A stretch of DNA of 64,000 nt from DAXETY01 sp051155755. Its GTDB lineage: Bacteria; Desulfobacterota; Desulfobacteria; Desulfobacterales; SG8-13. The number at the start of each line of letters is the position of its first letter. Within the stretch, counting starts at the first letter, position 1. The notes under the pieces were generated by a model that saw only the letters and a list, made by a program, of their open reading frames with translations, was not told the origin of the DNA and made no database searches. Positions 9,082-16,883 of this stretch are shown here, one piece after another. A program made the position numbers and the translations under genes. The stretch spans positions 1 through 64,000 of the forward strand of contig DAXETY010000010.1 of assembly GCA_051155755.1 (NCBI GenBank), read 5' to 3'.

Positions 9082-10125
9082 ATGCCGTTGCACCCTGTTT
9101 CCACGACCGGCCAGATCTCTTACCCGTTGCAGATCTCACTGGCACGCATTCCCACGCCCCTGGAGCCCCTGCATCGGATCGGTGAAAGACTCGGTGTGGA
9201 AATCGCTGTCAAACGGGACGATCTGACCGGTGCCGAGCTCACGGGCAACAAAGTGCGCAAACTGGAATTCGTATTGGCCGAGGCCATCGACCAGGGCGCC
9301 GACACGGTGCTTACCTGCGGCGGCGTGCAATCGAATCACTGCCGGGCAACTGCCGTGGCCGCCGCCCGGTTGAACCTCGGCTGCCGCCTGCTGCTGAGAA
9401 CGCCCGATCCATCCAACCCCCCGCCCTGGGAAGGCAATCTGCTGCTGGATCGAATGGCAGGAGCCGAAATTGTCTGGATCACACCGGACGAGTACCGCCG
9501 GCGGGAGGCGTTTTTCGAGCGTGAAGCCGCCTTGCTTCGCGATCAGGGGCGAAAACCGTATGTCATCCCCGAAGGTGCCTCCAATGCCCTGGGGGCCTGG
9601 GGTTACATCCGGACGATGGAGGAGATCGCCGGCGACCTGGCGGAACTTCCCGGCGGGCTGCTGCGACCGACGACCATCATACATGCCGCCGGCTCTGGAG
9701 GCACCACGGCCGGGTTGATCCTCGGCAAGGCGCTGCTCGGACTGGATATACGGGTGGTCGGGGTCAATGTCAGTGACGATCGGGACTACTTCATCGAACG
9801 CATCGGGGATATCTGTGAGGATTGGCTCCATCGATATGGACCGGAACTTTCTTTCTCCAGGCAGCGAGACATCGAGATTTTGGACGGCTATGTCGGCCGC
9901 GGATATGCACTGTCCCGCCCGGAAGAGCTGGCCTGCATCGGCGCGTTGGCCCGCGCGGAAGCCATTTTCCTGGATCCGGTGTACACGGGCAAGGCCTTTT
10001 ACGGCATGACCCGCGAGCTGGAGCGCAACCCGGATTGCTTCGGCGCGCGCGTCGTATTCCTCCACACCGGCGGCATTTTCGGGCTTTTTCCAAAGGCAGC
10101 CGAGTTGGCGACCGCTCTCCAGTAG
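9082..10125 (+). CDS. dcyD: D-cysteine desulfhydrase / ACC deaminase-family PLP enzyme
   Basis: Encodes 347 residues. The start is set by GGAAAGGA about 8 bases upstream. The PLP lysine is expected in the motif Gly-Asn-Lys-Val-Arg-Lys-Leu-Glu (about residues 56-63), followed by Thr-Cys-Gly-Gly-Val-Gln-Ser-Asn-His, and a phosphate-binding Gly-Ser-Gly-Gly-Thr segment near residue 210. These are the signatures of the fold-type II group that contains D-cysteine desulfhydrase and 1-aminocyclopropane-1-carboxylate deaminase. Family members release pyruvate, ammonia and sulfide from D-cysteine, or open the ACC ring. The exact substrate cannot be fixed from sequence, though D-cysteine desulfhydrase is the more common assignment for this N-terminus. 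It is probably transcribed alone. Confidence 0.82.
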   Translation: MPLHPVSTTGQISYPLQISLARIPTPLEPLHRIGERLGVEIAVKRDDLTGAELTGNKVRKLEFVLAEAIDQGADTVLTCGGVQSNHCRATAVAAARLNLGCRLLLRTPDPSNPPPWEGNLLLDRMAGAEIVWITPDEYRRREAFFEREAALLRDQGRKPYVIPEGASNALGAWGYIRTMEEIAGDLAELPGGLLRPTTIIHAAGSGGTTAGLILGKALLGLDIRVVGVNVSDDRDYFIERIGDICEDWLHRYGPELSFSRQRDIEILDGYVGRGYALSRPEELACIGALARAEAIFLDPVYTGKAFYGMTRELERNPDCFGARVVFLHTGGIFGLFPKAAELATALQ

Positions 10126-10223
10126 TGTACCGCATTTGGGCCCGGGCTTTGTTGCCGCAAAAACCGGAAACCGCGCCCTGCAAGACCGCACACCATCCTT
10201 ACAGGCACTGCGTGTCGATTGGG

Positions 10224-10248
10224 CCCGCCGGGGAATCCCACCGGCGGG
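10224..10248. terminator. GC-rich hairpin between dcyD and the perR region
   Basis: Perfect 8-bp stem CCCGCCGG (10224-10231) with CCGGCGGG (10241-10248). No T-run follows on either strand, so termination is only suggested by its location about 100 bp after dcyD and just beyond a mini-frame on the opposite strand. Confidence 0.35.
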
Positions 10249-10269
10249 TCTCGCATCGGTCTTCGGAGG

Positions 10270-10341
10270 TCAGCCGCCGTTCACGCCCTTGGCGATGCAG
10301 CATGGGCTGCAATCGCAGGTTCCGTTCATGCTGACGGCCAT
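10270..10341 (-). CDS. Possible Cys-rich 23-residue peptide downstream of perR
   Basis: An ATG-initiated frame encodes 23 residues, with four Cys packed as Cys-Asp-Cys-Ser-Pro-Cys-Cys in the middle and a Gly-Gly end. It lies on the perR strand behind a very AT-rich segment containing TTGACT and iron-box-like ATTAT/ATAAT repeats. There is no clear Shine-Dalgarno, so it may be an RNA, a gene remnant or chance. The Cys spacing and the regulatory-looking upstream DNA are the only support. Confidence 0.22.
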   Translation of the reverse strand: MAVSMNGTCDCSPCCIAKGVNGG

Positions 10342-10395
10342 TTAAAAATAAATATTATCGACTAATAATAATTATCTATTATAGTCAAAAAAAAT
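10342..10395 (-). promoter_or_regulatory. AT-rich Fur/Per-box-like segment
   Basis: About 54 bp of nearly pure A/T between the perR stop and the mini-frame. On the minus strand it reads TTGACT (10388-10383) followed by overlapping ATAAT/ATTAT units resembling Fur/PerR operator half-sites. It contrasts sharply with the GC-rich surroundings. It could be a promoter with an iron/peroxide operator or the poly-U end of the perR transcript. Confidence 0.35.
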
Positions 10396-10863
10396 TTAGC
10401 CCGGCGCCTCCCGGCACTCGCGGCAAATACCGAAGAAATCCACCCGGTGGGTCAGGATTTGAAAACCGGTTTCTTCGGCGACCTCGTCGGTCAGATCTCT
10501 CAGGCTGTTCAGTTCCGGATCGATGATTTTGTGACACCGGGTGCAAATGACGTGCGGGTGCGGATCGGGGTTGTGCCCGTCATAGCGGTTGCTGCCGTCG
10601 GCAAAGCCAAGCTCCAACACCTCATTGACCTGCTTGAGAAGGTGTACGGTCTTGTAAACCGTGGCAATGCTGGTCGTTGGAAACTCGGTGCGAACGTTTT
10701 CGTAAATGTGTTCCACCGTCGGGTGCCCGTCATCGGCGGCCAGTACTTTCAGTACGGCCAGCCGCTGGGGCGTAATCCGGAAATCGTGCGCTTTCAGCTT
10801 TAACAGCATCTGCTCCAGACGCTGCTTCACGGTTGCCGTCGGGGCTCTGTGATCCATACGCAT
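10396..10863 (-). CDS. perR: Fur-family transcriptional regulator, PerR-like
   Basis: Encodes 155 residues: an N-terminal winged helix (about 20-85, with Arg-Ile-Thr-Pro-Gln-Arg and Thr-Val-Tyr-Lys-Thr recognition-helix motifs) and a C-terminal metal domain. The structural zinc site is Cys107-x2-Cys110 and Cys147-x2-Cys150. The regulatory metal site includes Arg-Tyr-Asp followed by His-Asn-Pro-Asp-Pro-His-Pro-His; the Asp at the position where Fur has Glu favours a peroxide-sensing PerR over an iron-sensing Fur. It would repress oxidative-stress genes until Fe-catalysed His oxidation. A perfect 16-bp palindrome lies 11 bp upstream of the start, suggesting autoregulation. Confidence 0.82.
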   Translation of the reverse strand: MRMDHRAPTATVKQRLEQMLLKLKAHDFRITPQRLAVLKVLAADDGHPTVEHIYENVRTEFPTTSIATVYKTVHLLKQVNEVLELGFADGSNRYDGHNPDPHPHVICTRCHKIIDPELNSLRDLTDEVAEETGFQILTHRVDFFGICRECREAPG

Positions 10864-10874
10864 TAAAGAAACCT

Positions 10875-10890
10875 GTTATTTTAAAATAAC
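10875..10890. promoter_or_regulatory. 16-bp perfect palindrome, likely PerR/Fur operator
   Basis: GTTATTTTAAAATAAC is a perfect palindrome centred about 20 bp upstream of the perR start. Its AT-rich dyad is of the kind bound by Fur-family dimers. Regulation of perR by its own product is an inference. Confidence 0.55.
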
Positions 10891-10933
10891 GATTATCAAA
10901 AAATTACTACGGCATCTGTGGCATGTCAAATGA

Positions 10934-11281
10934 AATCCGGCGGCGCGACACCGGCCCGCAAGTTCCCTGGTCGTCGATCACCTCACTTCCGGCGGCAAGC
11001 TCGATTCTCCGGTGCCGCAACGTATTTTCTGGGGCGTTATCGAGGGGGTATGCACTGCCGCACTGCTGATGGGCGGCGGATTGGTTGCCCTGCAGAGTGC
11101 TTCCATTGCCACCGGTCTGCCGTTTACCGTTGTTTTGCGGATCATGTGCTACAGTTTGTATCTCGGTCTGCAGGAGGAGCATTATCACGCCACGATGATC
11201 GGTAAGATGGAACCGGAGACCCATCGAATCGAGATCCCTTTGGACAAAGAAAAGCAAACCGGACAGAAGAAGCGCTCTTGA
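10934..11281 (+). pseudogene. Truncated BCCT-family (betaine/choline/carnitine) transporter, C-terminal remnant
   Basis: After an in-frame TGA at 10931-10933 the frame stays open to TGA 11279-11281. It reads Ser-Ser-Leu-Val-Val-Asp-His-Leu-Thr-Ser-Gly-Gly, then Gln-Arg-Ile-Phe-Trp-Gly-Val-Ile-Glu-Gly, two hydrophobic helices and a charged tail. These match the last two helices and cytoplasmic end of BCCT osmolyte transporters, normally about 500 residues. Only about 110 remain and the 5' four-fifths are absent; the space upstream belongs to the perR promoter. An ATG-initiated piece (11012-11281) exists but cannot be a functional transporter. Confidence 0.7.
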
Positions 11282-11319
11282 GCCGAACGGTAAGACAACA
11301 ACTTGAAAAATGCTGCTGA

Positions 11320-12303
11320 TTATGGGTCCGGACTGATGAGAAGATGACCATTTCGGCTGAGTCTGGAGCGATCGATGACATCGAATATCCCGAGACCGAA
11401 GCCCGAACCTCCGATAAAAACCCGACTGGCAAGGCCGTACACGCTGTGCGTTTTCCCGGGGGTATCGTAGGAAGAGACGATGCGCAAGGATCCGGGACTG
11501 CGGATATCGATGAGTTGAAGACCGCGGGAGCCGTCCGCGACAATGAGAAGATCGTACAGGGAGTAAACGCCCTGCGCCCTTCCGGGTGTTTTCACAGATC
11601 CGATGATTTGAGGCCGTCCCGGATCCCGGATCGCTACGGCAAAGATACCATCCGCAAAGTCCGCCACATAGGCATGATTGGATGTCACGTGCACTGCACG
11701 TGCATCGTGAAATGTGCGGATCGAAGCAACGGTTTGCGGCTCGGCGGGTCTGCGGATGTTGATGACCTGAAGTCCGCCATTGCCATCCGCCACGTAGGCA
11801 TGGTTGGCGGCAACGACGACACGATATGCTTCGCCCGGCGTGTCGATGGATGCCACGATCCTTGGACGCTCCTTGTTGCGAATATGGACGATTTGAAGTC
11901 CTGACTGTGCGTCCGCCACACAAGCATAGTTGCTGAAGACATAAACGCCCCGTGCGTACCCGGGCGTATCGACGCTCCCAACGATGAACGGCTCGGCGGG
12001 ATTGCGAATCCCGATGATTTGAAGACCGGCCGAACCGGCCGCGACATAGGCAAAGTTGCCGGCAGCGCAGACGCCGTTTGCTTCACCGGGCATATCGACG
12101 ATTGCCACCTGCCTTGGATCCGCCGACCTGCGGATGTGAACCACGGACAGTCCGTTGGCCCCGCCTGCAAGATAGGCATGCTGACCGTGAACATATACAT
12201 CCAATCCCGACAGACGGCTCGCCCGCGCGCCGGCTGCATCCAAAATCAGTGCCGGCAAGAGCACCGCACCTGCCAATAACCAAGCATATTTCCGCATCGT
12301 CAT
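11320..12303 (-). CDS. Secreted LVIVD-repeat beta-propeller protein
   Basis: Encodes 327 residues with a signal peptide (about 1-29, ending Ala-Arg-Ala). The mature part consists of about seven 40-42-residue repeats with core pattern Ala-Tyr-Val-Ala-Asp-Gly-x-Gly-Leu-Gln-Ile-Ile-x-Ile-Arg-x-Pro, typical of LVIVD repeats that fold as beta-propeller blades. Such proteins are cell-surface or periplasmic and often have no known ligand. Two Met codons are close together (12303 and 12297); a CGGGGA site precedes the first. There is no obvious operon partner. Confidence 0.8.
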   Translation of the reverse strand: MTMRKYAWLLAGAVLLPALILDAAGARASRLSGLDVYVHGQHAYLAGGANGLSVVHIRRSADPRQVAIVDMPGEANGVCAAGNFAYVAAGSAGLQIIGIRNPAEPFIVGSVDTPGYARGVYVFSNYACVADAQSGLQIVHIRNKERPRIVASIDTPGEAYRVVVAANHAYVADGNGGLQVINIRRPAEPQTVASIRTFHDARAVHVTSNHAYVADFADGIFAVAIRDPGRPQIIGSVKTPGRAQGVYSLYDLLIVADGSRGLQLIDIRSPGSLRIVSSYDTPGKTHSVYGLASRVFIGGSGFGLGIFDVIDRSRLSRNGHLLISPDP

Positions 12304-12412
12304 TCCCCGAATTGAAATGCCAAGCAGTATGTTTTCGCTGCAGTCTTTTTACCACAGTTCCGGAGGTTGATCATGTTAAATTTTCGATCGTCTTGATCTT
12401 TAGGATTCGGCC

Positions 12413-12456
12413 AAAAAAAACGAGGGGCATTGGAATGGCTCCAAGCCCCTGTTTTT
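12413..12456. terminator. Bidirectional hairpin terminator, tRNA-Glu side
   Basis: An imperfect stem AGGGGC-TTGGA / TCCAA-GCCCCT is flanked by A8 on the left and GTTTTT on the right. On the minus strand it sits directly after the tRNA gene and ends in T8, so it can terminate the tRNA transcript; the + orientation is also plausible. Confidence 0.75.
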
Positions 12457-12462
12457 ATTGAG

Positions 12463-12537
12463 TGGTGATCCCACCGGGATTCGAACCCGGGTTACCGGCG
12501 TGAGAGGCCGGCGTCCTAACCACTAGACGATGGGACC
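12463..12537 (-). tRNA. tRNA-Glu (anticodon CTC)
   Basis: The reverse strand folds as a complete cloverleaf: acceptor GGTCCCA pairs with TGGGATC (one G-T wobble), D-arm GTCTAGTGGTTAGGAC, anticodon stem CCGGC/GCCGG with loop CTCTCAC, T-arm CCGGGTTCGAATCCCGG, and an encoded CCA end. The anticodon CTC reads GAG (Glu). The D-arm and TC at positions 8-9 match bacterial tRNA-Glu. Confidence 0.95.
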
Positions 12538-12660
12538 ACGATGTTTTTTAAAGGCTTATGAATAATAAAAGTCGGCGTCCCTGTCAATATCCATTCCGTC
12601 AACCCATCCACTGCAAGCGGTTGGTTGCCGCAATCGTGGGTCGCGGCCTGCGAGCTGCTT

Positions 12661-12876
12661 TCACTCCTCTTTTTCCGTTTTTTTGCGGCCCTGGCGGATG
12701 CCGATCAGGAAATAGGGAACAAAGCCGACAAACGGGATCGAGGCCACCACCCACCAGACCACTTTTTTCGCCGGTGAATCAAAACTGCGCTGGGCGACGT
12801 CCACAACGGCCCAGACGGTCAGCAGGAAAAAAGGAATGCAAAGCGCCAGAAAAACGGCGATCTGAATCAGAGTCAT
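12661..12876 (-). CDS. Small PLDc_N-domain membrane protein
   Basis: Encodes 71 residues with two transmembrane helices (about 5-25 and 38-58) separated by Asp-Val-Ala-Gln-Arg, and a highly charged C-terminus (Lys-Lys-Thr-Glu-Lys-Glu-Glu). The sequence Trp-x3-Ser-Ile-Pro-Phe-Val-Gly near helix 2 fits the phospholipase D N-terminal (PLDc_N) domain, often found alone as a small inner-membrane protein of unknown role. It ends the same strand as the transglycosylase gene, 6 bp downstream, so the two are probably cotranscribed. Confidence 0.7.
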   Translation of the reverse strand: MTLIQIAVFLALCIPFFLLTVWAVVDVAQRSFDSPAKKVVWWVVASIPFVGFVPYFLIGIRQGRKKTEKEE

Positions 12877-12882
12877 GCGGCC

Positions 12883-13773
12883 TTAACCCCTCAGAAGATC
12901 GAAGATCGACAGAATCGCTTCCACGTAAGGCTCACTGTGATTGTAATGATAAATCACTTTTTGGGCTTTTTGTCGAGGAATTCCGGGTTTCCAGCCATGA
13001 ATCTTGAGATAATAGGCGATGCTGGCGATGGCGTCGGCGTCGTCAAAAAGGTCGATCCGGCCGTCGTTGTTGCCGTCCCGGGCCAGTGAATCGATGTTGC
13101 TGGGCATAAACTGGGCAATGCCCATGGCGCCGGCAAAAGACCCTTTCACCGCAGCCGGGTCGAACCCTTCGGTTTCGGCGTGCCGCAGGAAGGCGGTCAG
13201 CTCACGGAAAGCCCAGGCCGACTTTCGATCGGCCCATTTGTCGAAGGCGCTGTGGGTCAGGTCCGCTGATTGTGAAATCTCTTCCCACAGCTGTTGGCGA
13301 ACCTGCAAGTCCGCAAGGGCCGCCAGGGTGGAAAGCGTGTTCAATACCGACCGCGTCCCCACCAGTCTGCCGAGCTGGGTTTCCACCAGAATAATGGCGG
13401 TAATGACCTCGCGGTCAACCCCGTAGGTTTCCTCGGCTGCCTCGAAAGCTGCCTGGTGAAGAGCCAGGTAGGTTCTCGCGCGCCGGATCAGCCGCTCGTC
13501 GGTGTATTGATTGTAATTTACATTGGATTCGCGGTGCACGAAATACACCGAAAGCCCTTCGGTTTCGAACCGTACTTCAGGTCTGGCGTACAGTGCCTGT
13601 AGTGCGTCGGCCTCGAAGCCCTCGGCTGTCAGCTGCCGCTGCAGAGAAGCAAACGAGTCGGCTCCGGTTGGTGAAGCAGCGGCGACAGCGGCCGGCGCCA
13701 TCAAAATACAGATTCCCAACAGTCCAATAAACCGTTTGAATAACAAAGATTTCGTTGCGATTGATAATTGCAT
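12883..13773 (-). CDS. Periplasmic lytic murein transglycosylase, MltB-like (SLT_2)
   Basis: Encodes 296 residues. The start at 13773 has AGGATCAGGG upstream and opens a signal peptide; a longer frame exists but adds a polar leader. Catalytic Glu lies in Ile-Leu-Val-Glu-Thr-Gln-Leu-Gly (about residue 138), followed by Gly-Ala-Met-Gly-Ile-Ala-Gln-Phe-Met-Pro-Ser and, near the end, Tyr-Asn-His-Ser-x2-Tyr. These define family 3 (MltB) lytic transglycosylases, which cleave the MurNAc-GlcNAc bond of peptidoglycan with anhydro-MurNAc formation. It is divergent from radA. Confidence 0.88.
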   Translation of the reverse strand: MQLSIATKSLLFKRFIGLLGICILMAPAAVAAASPTGADSFASLQRQLTAEGFEADALQALYARPEVRFETEGLSVYFVHRESNVNYNQYTDERLIRRARTYLALHQAAFEAAEETYGVDREVITAIILVETQLGRLVGTRSVLNTLSTLAALADLQVRQQLWEEISQSADLTHSAFDKWADRKSAWAFRELTAFLRHAETEGFDPAAVKGSFAGAMGIAQFMPSNIDSLARDGNNDGRIDLFDDADAIASIAYYLKIHGWKPGIPRQKAQKVIYHYNHSEPYVEAILSIFDLLRG

Positions 13774-13862
13774 GCCCTGATCCTTTGCTGCAGTTTCTCG
13801 ATGGGATTGAATCGAGCCCGAATGATGTGGTAATTGATCGCGGTTAGCTTTCACCGATCGGA

Positions 13863-13880
13863 TTCCGAACGGATTCGGAA
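13863..13880. promoter_or_regulatory. 18-bp dyad upstream of radA
   Basis: TTCCGAA-CGGA-TTCGGAA is an inverted repeat with perfect 7-bp arms. TATAAC (13888-13893), a plausible -10 box, follows 7 bp later, so the dyad would overlap the -35/spacer region of a radA promoter. It may be an operator; the regulator is unknown. Confidence 0.4.
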
Positions 13881-13916
13881 ATTGGATTATAACACAAAGG
13901 GAGCCATGTCGGAATT

Positions 13917-15281
13917 GTGAAAAAAGGCAATCGATCCGTCTTTACCTGCCAGAGCTGTGGTTATCACGCCGCCAAGTGGATGGGACGATGCCCGGACTGC
14001 GGCGCGTGGGATTCCATGGTGGAAGAGGTGCAACGGGCCCTGGGGCCCCGCTCGAAATCGCGTTCCTCAGCAGCCGCATCCATCGAGCCCATTCCCATCG
14101 ACGCTGTGGACCTGGAAGATGAGGAACGCATCCGCACCGGAGTCGAAGAGTTCGATCGGGTGCTCGGCGGCGGCATCGTCGCCGGCACGCTGGTGCTGAT
14201 CGGCGGCGATCCGGGTATCGGCAAGTCCACGCTGATGCTGCAGGTACTCCACGGATTGGCAACCGCGGGCCGCAAGGTGCTCTACGTGTCCGGTGAGGAG
14301 TCCGTTCGCCAACTCAGGCTGCGGAGCCGGAGATTGAAGGCGGTTTCTCCCGAACTGCTGGTGGCGGCCGAAGTCGATGTGGATGCCGTGCTGGAAATGG
14401 TGGGACGGCATCGACCGGAAGTGCTGGTCGTCGATTCGATTCAGACCATGTTCAACCGGGAGCTGTCGTCGGCTCCCGGCAGCGTTTCCCAGGTCCGGGA
14501 AGCCACGGTGCGCTTGATGATGCTGGCCAAGCGCAGCGCCGTATCCACATTTCTGGTGGGGCATGTGACCAAGGAGGGCGCCATAGCCGGGCCCAAACTG
14601 CTCGAGCACATGGTCGATACCGTGTTGTATTTCGAAGGCGAACGCAGCCACATGTTTCGGGTGCTGCGGGCGGTGAAAAACCGTTTTGGTTCCACCAATG
14701 AAATCGGTGTCTTCGAAATGAAAACCGACGGCCTGGCCGAAGTTGCCAATCCATCGGCGGCGTTTCTTTCCGAGCGTCCGGCCAACGCACCGGGTTCGGT
14801 GGTCACGGCCAGTATCGAGGGCACCCGCCCCATTTTAGTGGAACTGCAGGCTTTGGCCAGCAGCAGCGGCTACGGGACGCCGCGGCGCACCATTCTCGGC
14901 CTGGAGCCCAACCGGGTGGCTTTGCTGGTGGCCGTCATGGAAAAGAAGCTTGGAATGCACCTGATGGGTCATGATATTTTCATGAACGTGGCCGGGGGTG
15001 TGAAAATCTCCGAACCCGCGGTGGACCTGGCCGTGGTGGCCGCCATCGCCTCCAGTTTTCTGGACCGACCGGTCGACGAAGCCACCCTGGTGCTCGGAGA
15101 GGTCGGGCTTGCCGGGGAAGTCCGCGGTATCGGCAACATGGAAACCCGCATGGCCGAAGCAGCCAAGATGGGCTTTCAGCGATGCATCCTGCCGTCCAGA
15201 AACCGCAAACAGCAAACCGCAGGCGGGATTCAGGTGGTGGGGGTGGGAAACGTTTCCGAAGCCGTCGAAGCCCTGTTCTGA
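13917..15281 (+). CDS. radA: DNA repair protein RadA (Sms)
   Basis: Encodes 454 residues from a GTG start. GGGAG lies 14 bases upstream; no better in-frame start gives the normal N-terminus. Domains: four-Cys zinc finger (Cys11, 14, 25, 28), RecA-like ATPase with Walker A Gly-Asp-Pro-Gly-Ile-Gly-Lys-Ser-Thr (about residues 97-105), the RadA-specific Lys-Asn-Arg-Phe-Gly motif (about 254) and a C-terminal Lon-protease-like domain. RadA is a RecA-like branch-migration helicase acting on recombination intermediates. All key residues are present. It is divergent from the transglycosylase and starts a run of housekeeping genes. Confidence 0.97.
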   Translation: MKKGNRSVFTCQSCGYHAAKWMGRCPDCGAWDSMVEEVQRALGPRSKSRSSAAASIEPIPIDAVDLEDEERIRTGVEEFDRVLGGGIVAGTLVLIGGDPGIGKSTLMLQVLHGLATAGRKVLYVSGEESVRQLRLRSRRLKAVSPELLVAAEVDVDAVLEMVGRHRPEVLVVDSIQTMFNRELSSAPGSVSQVREATVRLMMLAKRSAVSTFLVGHVTKEGAIAGPKLLEHMVDTVLYFEGERSHMFRVLRAVKNRFGSTNEIGVFEMKTDGLAEVANPSAAFLSERPANAPGSVVTASIEGTRPILVELQALASSSGYGTPRRTILGLEPNRVALLVAVMEKKLGMHLMGHDIFMNVAGGVKISEPAVDLAVVAAIASSFLDRPVDEATLVLGEVGLAGEVRGIGNMETRMAEAAKMGFQRCILPSRNRKQQTAGGIQVVGVGNVSEAVEALF

Positions 15282-15461
15282 TCGGCCGGGTTCATGCCTC
15301 CGGCTTGATTGTTGCCGCAAATGGTATTATAAACGTTCGCTCGAACGTGACCGGACTGCGAACACGGCGAAGTCCGGTTGACAAAATGAGGCCTTCGGCC
15401 CGGGGCGCCCTGTGGCGTCTGCGAGATCATTGCCGCCTCACCGCCGGCAATCCACAGTGCG

Positions 15462-16067
15462 ATGAAACGCAAGGGAGCGAAGTCCAACCGCTGGAGCGAT
15501 CATTATACCCGGCGTGCCCGGCAGGAAAAATTTCCGGCGCGCTCCGTATACAAGCTCCAGGAAATTCAGCAGAAATTCCGGATTATCCACCGGGGGGACC
15601 GCGTTCTCGATTTGGGATGCGCACCCGGCTCCTGGCTGGCCTACGCCGCGCGCTGCACCGGTTCCGGCGGTCGGGTGATCGGCATCGATCCCAGGCCGGT
15701 GAAGGCAAACCTGCCGGACATGGTAACGGTGGTGCAGGCCGACGCACTGGGAACCGGATCCACGGCGATGAAACCGGTAATGGAGCGCACCTTCGACGTG
15801 GTGCTCAGCGACATGGCACCGGCCACCACCGGGCAGAAAGATACCGATGCGGCGCGCTCCTTTCGGCTTTGTGAGGCGGCCCTGGAAATCGCCGAACAGG
15901 TCCTGGTGCCGGGAGGCCGGCTGCTGGTCAAAATTTTCCAGGGACCGGATTTTGAAACCTATCGGGCAGCGATGGTCACGGCCTTTCAACAGTGCCGCAT
16001 TTACAAACCCCGAAGCAGCCGCAAGGCGAGCAAAGAGATCTACGTCATCGGAATCGGGAAACGGTAG
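15462..16067 (+). CDS. rlmE: 23S rRNA (uridine-2552-2'-O)-methyltransferase
   Basis: Encodes 201 residues. The SAM-binding motif Asp-Leu-Gly-Cys-Ala-Pro-Gly-Ser-Trp (about residues 48-56) is followed by Gly-Ile-Asp-Pro-Arg-Pro. The family's Lys-Asp-Lys-Glu catalytic tetrad is visible: Lys in Ser-Val-Tyr-Lys-Leu, Asp in Leu-Ser-Asp-Met-Ala-Pro, Lys in Leu-Val-Lys-Ile-Phe-Gln-Gly and Glu in Lys-Glu-Ile-Tyr. RlmE (FtsJ/RrmJ) methylates the ribosomal A loop late in 50S assembly. Only 9 bp separate it from yebC, so the two are probably cotranscribed. The 180-bp gap before it contains CGTTCG-CT-CGAACG but no clear promoter. Confidence 0.95.
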   Translation: MKRKGAKSNRWSDHYTRRARQEKFPARSVYKLQEIQQKFRIIHRGDRVLDLGCAPGSWLAYAARCTGSGGRVIGIDPRPVKANLPDMVTVVQADALGTGSTAMKPVMERTFDVVLSDMAPATTGQKDTDAARSFRLCEAALEIAEQVLVPGGRLLVKIFQGPDFETYRAAMVTAFQQCRIYKPRSSRKASKEIYVIGIGKR

Positions 16068-16076
16068 GAGGATTCT

Positions 16077-16820
16077 ATGTCAGGTCATAGCAAATGGTCG
16101 AGCATCAAACATAAAAAGGCTGCCGTGGACGCCAAGCGCGGCAAGATCTTCACCAAGCTGATCAAGGAGATCACCGTGTCGGCCCGAATGGGCGGCGGTG
16201 ACCCGGATGCAAACCCCCGCCTGCGAACGGCCATTCTCGCTGCCAAGAGCGAAAACATGCCCAAGGAAAACATCGAGCGGGCCATCAAAAAAGGGACCGG
16301 GGAACTCGAGGGCGTCAACTACGAGGAAAGCATCTATGAAGGCTACGGGCCGGGCGGGGCAGCGGTCCTGGTGGAGTCCTTGACCGACAACAAAAACCGT
16401 GCGGTCGCCGAGATTCGCCATATTTTTACCAAAAACGGCGGCAGCCTGGGTGAAAGCGGCTGTGTCGCCTGGATGTTCAAAAAGAAAGGCTACATCGTGG
16501 TCGAACGGTCGGCCGTGGAAGAAGACCACCTGATGGAAACCGCCCTGGAGGCCGGCGCCGAAGACATCCGGGAAGATGCCGACAGCTACGAGATCATCAG
16601 CGCAACGGAAGATTTCGAAGCCGTCAAGGCGGCGATCGAAGCTGCTGATATTCCACACGTGACCGCCGAAATCACCATGCTGCCGCAGTCCACCACCGAA
16701 CTGGCCGGCAAGGAGGCCGAACAGATGGTGCGCCTGATGGAAATGCTGGAAGACTGCGAAGACGTGCAGAACGTCTACACCAATGCCGATATTCCCGAAG
16801 AGATTTTTGAAAGCGCCTGA
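16077..16820 (+). CDS. yebC: YebC/PmpR-family translation/transcription factor
   Basis: Encodes 247 residues, the standard length. Start is supported by GGAGGATT immediately upstream. The N-terminus Met-Ser-Gly-His-Ser-Lys-Trp-Ser-Ser-Ile-Lys-His-Lys-Lys is the diagnostic YebC beginning, followed by the three-domain acidic protein with a Gly-Tyr-Gly-Pro-Gly-Gly motif. YebC-family proteins were described as DNA-binding regulators and more recently as ribosome-associated factors relieving stalling; which role applies here cannot be told from sequence. Follows rlmE closely and is convergent with nadA. Confidence 0.95.
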   Translation: MSGHSKWSSIKHKKAAVDAKRGKIFTKLIKEITVSARMGGGDPDANPRLRTAILAAKSENMPKENIERAIKKGTGELEGVNYEESIYEGYGPGGAAVLVESLTDNKNRAVAEIRHIFTKNGGSLGESGCVAWMFKKKGYIVVERSAVEEDHLMETALEAGAEDIREDADSYEIISATEDFEAVKAAIEAADIPHVTAEITMLPQSTTELAGKEAEQMVRLMEMLEDCEDVQNVYTNADIPEEIFESA

Positions 16821-16883
16821 TGAGGGCCTGCATCTTCGAAATGCGTACCGCTAAGCCCGGTTCCCGCGCTGACCCGGAAAGAT

